Shown here one piece after another: positions 1 to 4,826 of a DNA stretch of 5,560 nucleotides. Source of the DNA: an uncultured Ruminococcus sp. (GTDB taxonomy: Bacteria; Bacillota; Clostridia; Oscillospirales; CAG-272). The stretch is from the NCBI GenBank assembly GCA_902803255.1, contig CADCPG010000195.1:1-5560 (forward strand), in the 5' to 3' direction. The translations under genes were made by a program, and so were the position numbers. The notes below the pieces were generated by a model, which saw only the letters and a program-made list of their open reading frames with translations, ran no database searches and was not told the origin of the DNA. The stretch's first letter is position 1, and every line of letters starts with the position of its first letter.

Positions 1-263
1 AACTCCCAGCCGTAGTCAAGCGACACGCCGTTCGCCTCGAGCCCGAATGCGAATGGCAGCGAATAGTCGCCGGGATTCTGCTTCGTGTGGTAGGCGTCGA
101 GCACGTTCGACGGGAAGCCGGCTCCGTTCCAGCCGGCGGTGACGTAGCGTCTCCCGGCCATCGATTCCTCGTATACTGTCAGTCCGGTGCGGTAGCACAC
201 CCATCCGCCTCCGCCTTCGTTCAGGAAGGCGTCGGTGTAGTACGATCTGCTGTCTTCGGTCAT
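1..263 (-). CDS. Unrecognised protein, N-terminal 87 residues only
   Basis: The reading frame opens at ATG 263-261 and stays open to the left edge, so the C-terminal part is outside the window. A GAGAGG Shine-Dalgarno six bases before the ATG supports this start. An in-frame stop twelve codons upstream, which is the stop of the preceding gene, rules out a much longer N-terminus. The protein begins MTEDSRSYYTDAFL, followed by a glycine run and WVCYRTGLTVYEES, then GRRYVTAGWNGAGFPSN and LEANGVSLDYGWE. It has no signal peptide or membrane segment, so this part looks cytosolic. The density of aromatic residues and glycine resembles the N-terminal beta-sandwich of some carbohydrate-active enzymes, but I recognise no family motif. 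It is the last visible gene of the minus-strand cluster, 33 bases after the PerM-like gene. A link to sugar metabolism is only guessed from the divergent sugar transporter. Confidence 0.8.
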   Translation of the reverse strand, partial: MTEDSRSYYTDAFLNEGGGGWVCYRTGLTVYEESMAGRRYVTAGWNGAGFPSNVLDAYHTKQNPGDYSLPFAFGLEANGVSLDYGWE

Positions 264-296
264 TTTATGCCTCTCATACCCTGAAATAATGACTGG

Positions 297-1853
297 TCAA
301 TCGTTTTTCTCTTCTTTTTCGCCGCCGTCTCCGGCGCCGGCCTCTCCGCCCTCATCCTGGTCGTTGAGTATCGGGTCGTTCATACCGGCGCTGCTGACGC
401 CGGAGTCGTTCGCCCCGTTCTTTTCCATCTTCTCCTTTTCCTTTTCAGCCTTTTTCGCCCTGCGTTTTTCTCTTCTGCGTTCCCTGGCGTCCGACAGCCT
501 GTCTCCGATCCTGTCGACCGGCTTCGCGATGATCTTTGCTATCCTGCCTCTGTCGTCCTCGGGGTAGTCCTCGTTCTTCAGCGGCGTGTAGATGTGGATG
601 ATACCCTCCTCGTTGAGGCTCTGGATGAGCGCCAGCGACACCGGAAGCAGCAGTATGCCGATACCGCCGTAAATGAAGTTTCCGGCTATCATGGCGAAAA
701 GGGTGAGCAGCGGGTGCATCCCAACGTGGGAACCGACGATCTTGGGCTCAATGACCTGTCTTATGACGACCACGACAGCCCAGAGGATCAAAAGACCGAT
801 ACCCTGTCCGATCTTGCCGAGGATCAGCGTGACGATAGCCCAGGGCAGCAGGACCAGACCCGAACCCACGATCGGCAGTATGTCGAACACCGCTATCAGC
901 GCCGCGATGAGCGCCGGCCTGTCCGTCCCGATTATCAAAAGCCCGATGAAGATCTCGGCGAACGTTATGACCATTATCAGCAGGTACGAGAGGATATATT
1001 TCTTCAGCACCTTTCCGAGGTGCTGCATCACCGTCTTTATGCGGGTACTGGTCTTTTCGGACAGCTGTCTGTGGAAGAAATTCTTGATGATGTCGTAATC
1101 CGCCAGCATGAAGAAGGTGGAGATTATGCATATGACCACCTTGAAGAGCGCTCCCGACAGCCCCGCGGCAAGGGCCGGGGTCTTCGAGATGACGTTCTTC
1201 GAGAAATCGGCGACCGCCGAGGTGATCGACGACAGGAAATTCGAAAGAGCGGTGTCGAATCCGATATCAGCATTCTGGTTGAAGCGCGAGAAGAAGTCAT
1301 CGATCCTGTCCGCCGCGGCGTAAAGGCCGGGGACAATGTTGTTGGAGAAGAGGTCGGGCAGCGTCTTGATAAAAGCTGTCAGCCAGTTGACTATCCCCAC
1401 CACCATCGCCACGACGGCCAGTCCTATCGTGGCATAGAACAGCAGCACCAGTATGACCGACACCACTTTGCGCTCCATATGGAGCTTTTTCCTGAAGAAC
1501 CTCGCCACAGGATTCAGGATCAGCACGACGACATAGGCTATGAAGAACGCCACGAGCGCCGGCAGGGCGTATCTCACGATCAGGATCGACAGTCCGAACA
1601 GCACGACGAAAAACGCGAAGTTCACGAGAAACTTGCGCCTGGCGTTGAACTCCTTGTAACTGCTGTTCCCCGACAGGAAACTGGCGATGCCGGAAGGCTG
1701 TTTTTTCTCTTCGCGGTTCTCCGCGCGCTCTTCCTCGCGCTCCTCGTCGAAAAAGTCGTCGCGGTCCTGCGTATCAGGTCTGTTTTTCTTATCGCTTCCC
1801 ATATCTGTTCCGTTACCTCCTGCCGTTTTTCGTGTGTCCGCCGGTCTGTTCAT
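297..1853 (-). CDS. AI-2E transporter / PerM (YtvI-like) family membrane protein
   Basis: This 518-residue integral membrane protein belongs to the AI-2E_transport/PerM family, whose members are putative permeases or exporters and, in spore formers, include YtvI. Hydrophobic segments lie near residues 75-95, 97-114, 130-155, 233-252, 286-308, 312-343, 350-368 and 379-412. The large soluble loop between segments 3 and 4 (about 157-232) is typical. Family signatures are FDILPIVGSG (323-332) and EPKIVGSHVGMHPLLTLFAM (369-388), followed by a glycine-rich last segment. Unlike typical members of about 350 residues, it has a charged N-tail (about 20-55, Asp/Glu/Arg-rich) and a tail of about 100 residues after the last segment (Arg/Lys/Glu-rich, then acidic and Gly-rich). 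The start at 1853 overlaps the previous stop as ATGA. Met18 (ATG at 1802) has a perfect AGGAGGT upstream and is a serious alternative, giving 501 residues. The substrate cannot be inferred. Confidence 0.93.
   Translation of the reverse strand: MNRPADTRKTAGGNGTDMGSDKKNRPDTQDRDDFFDEEREEERAENREEKKQPSGIASFLSGNSSYKEFNARRKFLVNFAFFVVLFGLSILIVRYALPALVAFFIAYVVVLILNPVARFFRKKLHMERKVVSVILVLLFYATIGLAVVAMVVGIVNWLTAFIKTLPDLFSNNIVPGLYAAADRIDDFFSRFNQNADIGFDTALSNFLSSITSAVADFSKNVISKTPALAAGLSGALFKVVICIISTFFMLADYDIIKNFFHRQLSEKTSTRIKTVMQHLGKVLKKYILSYLLIMVITFAEIFIGLLIIGTDRPALIAALIAVFDILPIVGSGLVLLPWAIVTLILGKIGQGIGLLILWAVVVVIRQVIEPKIVGSHVGMHPLLTLFAMIAGNFIYGGIGILLLPVSLALIQSLNEEGIIHIYTPLKNEDYPEDDRGRIAKIIAKPVDRIGDRLSDARERRREKRRAKKAEKEKEKMEKNGANDSGVSSAGMNDPILNDQDEGGEAGAGDGGEKEEKND
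1815..1821 (-). promoter_or_regulatory. Strong Shine-Dalgarno inside the annotated start of the PerM-like gene
   Basis: AGGAGGT on the minus strand lies 12 bases before the in-frame ATG at 1802-1800 (Met18). The match to the anti-SD sequence is perfect, though the spacing is longer than the usual 5-9. The competing ATG at 1853 has only AAAAAGG, nine bases upstream, plus the stop-start overlap. The real start may be 1802. Confidence 0.55.
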
Positions 1854-2248
1854 ACGGCGGGGCCTTTTTCCGTGCCTTCCGCCGTACCCGCGTCATCCGG
1901 CGCAGTGTCGCCGGGAAAACCGAGTGCGGCTATCTTTCCGGCGCCCGACGCCGCAGCCGCGTACGATCTGCATTCGGGACCCCGGGCGGTCACCCTGCCT
2001 CCGCCACCGATGTATACGAGCCTGAAGAAGCCGTATCCGGTCGTCCGCACGGCAAACCGCGGGCAGCGGCGCGGCTCCCCCTCTTTTTCGAGCGGAGCGC
2101 GGCAGTTGAGCCGCACCGACGCCGCCGAGGCGAGGCAGCGGGCGCGCGACGCCTGCGGGTTGCCGGTCAGAAGCACCTCTCCAGACGCCGACCGCAGCTC
2201 GAACACGTACCCGTCCGCCGTCTTCGTCACCGATGTCCCGGGATTCAT
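1850..2248 (-). CDS. Small tandem DUF1508 (YegP-like) protein
   Basis: This 132-residue soluble protein contains two diverged copies of the DUF1508/YegP fold, a small beta-beta-beta-alpha module often present in tandem. Copy 1 spans about residues 12-50: GYVFELRSASGEVLLTG, then a helix ending in ASVRLNC, matching the family pattern of F-L-A-NG-V-A followed by GI-SVK-N. Copy 2 spans about 63-108: PRFAVRTTGYGFFRLVY, a GGGGRVTARG turn and an alanine-rich helix. In copy 2 the NG turn and the SVK end are degenerate. Residues 110-132 form a low-complexity Gly/Ala/Asp/Glu tail. No signal peptide or membrane segment is seen. The molecular role of the family is poorly defined. The ATG at 2248 overlaps the upstream hydrolase stop (ATGA) and its own stop overlaps the downstream PerM-like ATG the same way, so translation is probably coupled on both sides. 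The family call comes from pattern memory and needs a profile search. Confidence 0.72.
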   Translation of the reverse strand: MNPGTSVTKTADGYVFELRSASGEVLLTGNPQASRARCLASAASVRLNCRAPLEKEGEPRRCPRFAVRTTGYGFFRLVYIGGGGRVTARGPECRSYAAAASGAGKIAALGFPGDTAPDDAGTAEGTEKGPAV

Positions 2249-3312
2249 TCCCCTTCAGCGACTGTCTGCCCGTCTGACGGGCTGCCGGCCAGGACGCCGT
2301 CTATCCATCCGGCGATGTAGTCCATCACTGCGGCTCTGTCCTTCTCGTTGAGTATCTCGTGTCTGTCGCCTTCGAAAAACCTGACGGTCAGCCGTTTTGC
2401 TCCGGCTCCGCCGAGCATCGCGGCGACCTTGCGCACTCCCTTTCCGTATCCGCCGACCGGGTCCTCGGTCCCGCTGACCATAAGGATCGGCAGGTCTGTC
2501 GGCACTCCGGCCGCCCATTCGTCGGTGCTCACCTCCGCGATCATGCGGAAGAGGTCGCGAAAGGCGCTGACGGTGAACATGAAACCGCTCTTAGGGTCGT
2601 CCTCGTATTTTTTTCTGATGACGGGGTCGCCCGTCGTCCAGGCGAATATGCCCTCATCCTTCGGGAACCTCTTGTTGTACCCTCCGAAGGCCATGCCGGT
2701 TATGAGTTTGCTGCGGTATCTCTCGCCCCTGAAGAAGGATACGAGGTCCGCCATCGCGATCCCGAGTCCGGTGGGCGAATCGGGGCCTCCGGTGCCGCAG
2801 ATCACAGCTCCCGCGAGCTCCTCGGCGTAGCGGGACAGATACATCCTCACGAGGAACGAGCCCATGCTGTGTCCGAAGAGGATCAGCGGGGCACCAGGGT
2901 ACTTCTGCTTAAGAAGCAGGGTGAATTTGTGGAGATCCTCCACCAGCAGCAAATATCCGTCTTTTTCGGCAAAATAGCCCAGATCGTCGGCGGTGAGTGC
3001 GGTCTCACCGTGGCCGAGGTGGTCGTTCGCCGCGAACATTATCCCGTGCGCGGCGAGATATCTGCCGAATTCAAGATATCGCCCGGCGTATTCCGACATT
3101 CCGTGGGACACCTGAACGATCGCGCGCGGCACTCCCTCCGGCTCTACGGTATAAAAAGAGATCGCCGTGCGGCCGTCGGACGAGAGGAAGTTGCCTCTCA
3201 CCGGCTCGGAGAGTCCGTCGGCGCCTTCCCCTTCTTTCACGTTCCCGTTTTCCGTCATTTCTCCGTTTTCGGCGGAGATCCCGTCATTTAAGGTCTTTTC
3301 TTCGTCGGTCAT
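2245..3312 (-). CDS. Alpha/beta hydrolase, monoacylglycerol lipase / S33 (Hydrolase_4) type
   Basis: This 355-residue serine hydrolase of the Hydrolase_4/serine aminopeptidase S33 group includes monoacylglycerol lipases and lysophospholipases in other organisms. The oxyanion-hole strand is VQVSHGMSEYAGRY (66-79). NDHLGHGET (96-104) is the characteristic second motif. The nucleophile elbow is GHSMG (147-151, Ser149). The acid is Asp284 in SGTEDPVGG, and the histidine is His318 in EGDRHEILNE, so the triad is complete. The lid region lies between about 175 and 265. Likely substrates are acylglycerols, lysophospholipids or other esters; the exact one is unknown. No signal peptide is present, so it should be cytosolic. 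The first 38 residues are an acidic Gly/Glu/Asn-rich extension outside the fold. The start at 3312 is backed by GGAGAGGTG about 11 bases upstream, with Met19 as a weaker alternative. It lies 30 bases after the propeller-like gene and overlaps the DUF1508 gene by four bases. Confidence 0.93.
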   Translation of the reverse strand: MTDEEKTLNDGISAENGEMTENGNVKEGEGADGLSEPVRGNFLSSDGRTAISFYTVEPEGVPRAIVQVSHGMSEYAGRYLEFGRYLAAHGIMFAANDHLGHGETALTADDLGYFAEKDGYLLLVEDLHKFTLLLKQKYPGAPLILFGHSMGSFLVRMYLSRYAEELAGAVICGTGGPDSPTGLGIAMADLVSFFRGERYRSKLITGMAFGGYNKRFPKDEGIFAWTTGDPVIRKKYEDDPKSGFMFTVSAFRDLFRMIAEVSTDEWAAGVPTDLPILMVSGTEDPVGGYGKGVRKVAAMLGGAGAKRLTVRFFEGDRHEILNEKDRAAVMDYIAGWIDGVLAGSPSDGQTVAEGE

Positions 3313-3342
3313 TTGTCTGTTACACCTCTCCGGGCCGCCGCG

Positions 3343-4482
3343 TCAGTCCGAGACTTCTTCGAACAGGAGCGGCTTTTTTCCGGTGAAGCGGCAGAGTTTC
3401 ACCGTGCTCGTAAACAGCCGTTTCGCCTCCCCGCCCTCTCCGACGGTCTTCCTGCCGGGATAGGAGAAGCAGTAGTACCCGTTTCCGAACGAGTACATGC
3501 CGGTGGAACCCTCGGGGAATTCGCATCCGGTGAACTCTCCGCCGTCGTAGCAGAGGTCCGACATGGGAAGCATGAGCCCGCGTTCGCCGCACAGGCCGGG
3601 TATCTCGCGCTCCGCGGGAGCGGACGCCCTGCCGATGATGAACATCGGGGGATTTTTGAACTGCGGCTTTTTGCCCCTGTACACCGCCACGAGCCAGGCG
3701 TCGAGGAAGGCGTCGTATTCGAGGTTCTGGACTCCCCAGTTGGTGTTACCGGTGTGGAAGAAGTACTTCCTGTCACAGCGTGGTCCCGAGTGATGCGGCT
3801 CGGCCTGAGTGAGCGGCTTCGCGTATTCGGCGAACTTCCGCTGGTCGAAGCGGAGGATGACCTGGCAGTCGTTGTCGGTCCGTCCGTTGTCGCCGTAGAT
3901 CCCGTAAGCTACGTGCAGCATGCGGGGGGAATCCTGCGGCGCGCCGAAATCGGGACCGAAACCGGTGCCGTCGATGCCCGAGCAGGCGTATCTGTGGGGA
4001 CGGCCGTCGAGGCCCTCCGACGAGAAGTCGTCGCAGACGTCGGGAAGGTAGACCGCCTTCATTATGCCGTCGCGCTCGGCGTCGAGTCCGGGGCGGTCGA
4101 TCCTGTCGGCGTCGAAGATCGCGATGTAGAAGGCATCCTCGTCGGCGAGCTTCTTTCCCGTCCTCGCCATGATGCCCTGACCGATGGCGTCGTGTTTGTA
4201 TTCTATCGAACCGTAGACCTTTCCGTCCTCGTCGTTGAACGAGATGCAGCCGAGATGTCCCGTAAGGCCGGAGACGGTCCCGATGAGCCTGCCGGAGATG
4301 TCGGTCTTGACGAGAACGGTGGTGAACGAGTAGTATACATATCTGTGAGCGGTGTCGAGGGCGATGCCCTGAACGTGTCCGCCGTCCCAGGCCCCGCCTT
4401 CGATCACGCGGGGAAAATCCTTCATTTCGAAGGGGTCTGCCCCCCCGGCGGGAGAGCAGGCGCATCTGTTTTCAGTTGCCAT
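3343..4482 (-). CDS. Uncharacterised beta-propeller-like protein
   Basis: I do not recognise the family of this 379-residue protein. Several segments look like propeller blades that align with each other: HVQGIALDTAHRYVYYSF (36-53), HLGCISFNDEDGKVYGSIEY (76-95) and GVQNLEYDAFLDAWLVAVY (250-268). More beta-rich segments lie at about 186-212 and 328-341. Polar, possibly ligand-binding patches include YGDNGRTDNDCQ (196-207), HHSGPRCDRKYFFHTGNTNW (230-249) and EGSTGMYSFGNGYY (324-337). It has twelve cysteines but no signal peptide or transmembrane segment, so it is probably cytosolic with free thiols. The start at 4482 has GGAAAGGA seven bases upstream and sits about 30 bases after the predicted transcription start. 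Met20 is an alternative without comparable support. It leads the minus-strand cluster and faces a sugar permease operon, so a sugar-binding or glycan-processing role is possible but only inferred. Confidence 0.85.
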   Translation of the reverse strand: MATENRCACSPAGGADPFEMKDFPRVIEGGAWDGGHVQGIALDTAHRYVYYSFTTVLVKTDISGRLIGTVSGLTGHLGCISFNDEDGKVYGSIEYKHDAIGQGIMARTGKKLADEDAFYIAIFDADRIDRPGLDAERDGIMKAVYLPDVCDDFSSEGLDGRPHRYACSGIDGTGFGPDFGAPQDSPRMLHVAYGIYGDNGRTDNDCQVILRFDQRKFAEYAKPLTQAEPHHSGPRCDRKYFFHTGNTNWGVQNLEYDAFLDAWLVAVYRGKKPQFKNPPMFIIGRASAPAEREIPGLCGERGLMLPMSDLCYDGGEFTGCEFPEGSTGMYSFGNGYYCFSYPGRKTVGEGGEAKRLFTSTVKLCRFTGKKPLLFEEVSD

Positions 4483-4519
4483 GTCATGTTCCTTTCCGGA
4501 AGCTGTTTTTCCACAATCA

Positions 4520-4547
4520 ATTATATCACAAAAAAAGGATTATATCA
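4520..4547 (-). repeat. 9-base direct repeat TGATATAAT in the promoter
   Basis: TGATATAAT occurs twice on the minus strand, at 4528-4520 and 4547-4539, exactly 19 bases apart. The downstream copy is the extended -10. The upstream copy overlaps the -35 hexamer and could itself act as an extended -10 of a second, upstream promoter, though no good -35 precedes it at the right distance. Confidence 0.7.
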
Positions 4548-4548
4548 A
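4520..4548 (-). promoter_or_regulatory. Sigma-A promoter of the minus-strand cluster
   Basis: Read on the minus strand, TTGATA (4548-4543) is followed by a 17-base spacer and TATAAT (4525-4520). TGA directly before the -10 makes an extended -10 (TGATATAAT). The -35 matches consensus at five of six positions and the -10 at six of six. Transcription would start near 4513, giving a leader of about 31 bases before the ATG at 4482. It is the only strong promoter I see for the five minus-strand genes. Confidence 0.85.
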
Positions 4549-4588
4549 GGACGGAACCCCTCAATTTCGCGGCTTTTTTCCCGATACC

Positions 4589-4634
4589 GCGGCCGGCCGC
4601 CCGGCCGGAGCGCCTCCCCGCGGGCGGCGCCGGG
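4589..4634. repeat. Cluster of GC palindromes between the divergent promoters
   Basis: The perfect 12-base palindrome GCGGCCGGCCGC (4589-4600) is followed at once by CCGGCCGG (4601-4608), then CCCGCGGG (4617-4624) and GGCGCC (4626-4631). GCGCC (4610-4614) can also pair with GGCGC (4626-4630) around CCCGCGGG. A further inverted repeat, CGGCAG-N9-CTGCCG, lies at 4656-4676. These could be operator half-sites or a DNA structural element. The high GC content makes short palindromes common by chance, so function is unproven. Confidence 0.5.
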
Positions 4635-4714
4635 AGCGTCCGCTGCAGACAGTCCCGGCAGGAGGGCCCGCTGCCGCCATCCCTCCATTTTCATCCCCTT
4701 TCCGTCTTTTTTCC

Positions 4715-4743
4715 TTGACACACGCGCTTTATTATAGTAAAAT
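4715..4743 (+). promoter_or_regulatory. Sigma-A promoter of the sugar permease operon
   Basis: TTGACA (4715-4720, full consensus) is followed by a 17-base spacer and TAAAAT (4738-4743, five of six). Transcription would start near 4750, leaving a leader of about 77 bases before the permease ATG at 4827. The spacing and the AT-rich surroundings inside GC-rich DNA make a chance match unlikely. Confidence 0.85.
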
Positions 4744-4764
4744 TATGGTGTATTATTGTTTGTC

Positions 4765-4789
4765 CCGGCGCGCGCTGCCGCGGCGCCGG
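4765..4789 (+). promoter_or_regulatory. GC hairpin in the permease mRNA leader
   Basis: CCGGCGC (4765-4771) pairs perfectly with GCGCCGG (4783-4789). Inside, GCG (4772-4774) pairs with CGC (4779-4781), leaving a CUGC loop and one bulged G at 4782, for ten base pairs in all. It starts about 15 bases after the predicted transcription start and ends 37 bases before the ATG. A purine-rich run follows it, not a U-tract, so it is not an intrinsic terminator on the plus strand. It may stabilise the mRNA or bind a regulator. Confidence 0.6.
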
Positions 4790-4826
4790 AAAGGGAAAGG
4801 AATTATCCGGCTATCGGAAAAGAAAG

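Larger units (their letters stand above)
4483..4826. other. Divergent intergenic control region
   Basis: This 344-base region between the two divergent first genes holds no credible gene. From left to right it contains the short leader and promoter of the minus-strand cluster (4483-4548), a GC-rich block of short palindromes (about 4581-4680), a pyrimidine-rich stretch (about 4676-4714), the plus-strand promoter (4715-4743) and the leader of the permease gene with a hairpin (4765-4789). The two AT-rich promoter islands contrast sharply with the very GC-rich centre. No recognisable CcpA-type cre site was found by eye. Confidence 0.85.

Noticed and set aside
264..296. Terminator between the PerM-like gene and the left-edge gene
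   Set aside because: The 33-base gap has no GC stem or T-run; it contains only the ribosome site of the next gene.
594..2351. 585-codon open frame on the plus strand
   Set aside because: It lies opposite the PerM-like, DUF1508 and hydrolase genes, which have clear family motifs. Its product is low-complexity (Gln/Asp/His/Arg-rich) without hydrophobic core patterns, as expected for an antisense shadow in GC-rich DNA.
2359..3291. 310-codon open frame on the plus strand
   Set aside because: It mirrors the alpha/beta hydrolase, whose catalytic motifs on the minus strand are unambiguous.
3773..4465. 230-codon minus-strand frame overlapping the propeller-like gene
   Set aside because: It is an Arg/His-rich frame-shifted reading of the same DNA; the 3343-4482 frame has coherent beta-strand patterns and a proper ribosome site.
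4574..4579. T-run after a GC-rich stretch as a plus-strand terminator
   Set aside because: The preceding CGCGG has no pairing partner close enough to form a stem, and no plus-strand gene ends here.
3313..4737. 474-codon open frame on the plus strand
   Set aside because: It is antisense to the propeller-like gene, runs through the minus-strand promoter, the GC palindromes and the plus-strand -35, and its product is Val/Gly/Glu-rich without a recognisable fold.
4765..4789. Intrinsic terminator or attenuator
   Set aside because: The stem is strong, but neither strand has a U-tract directly after it.
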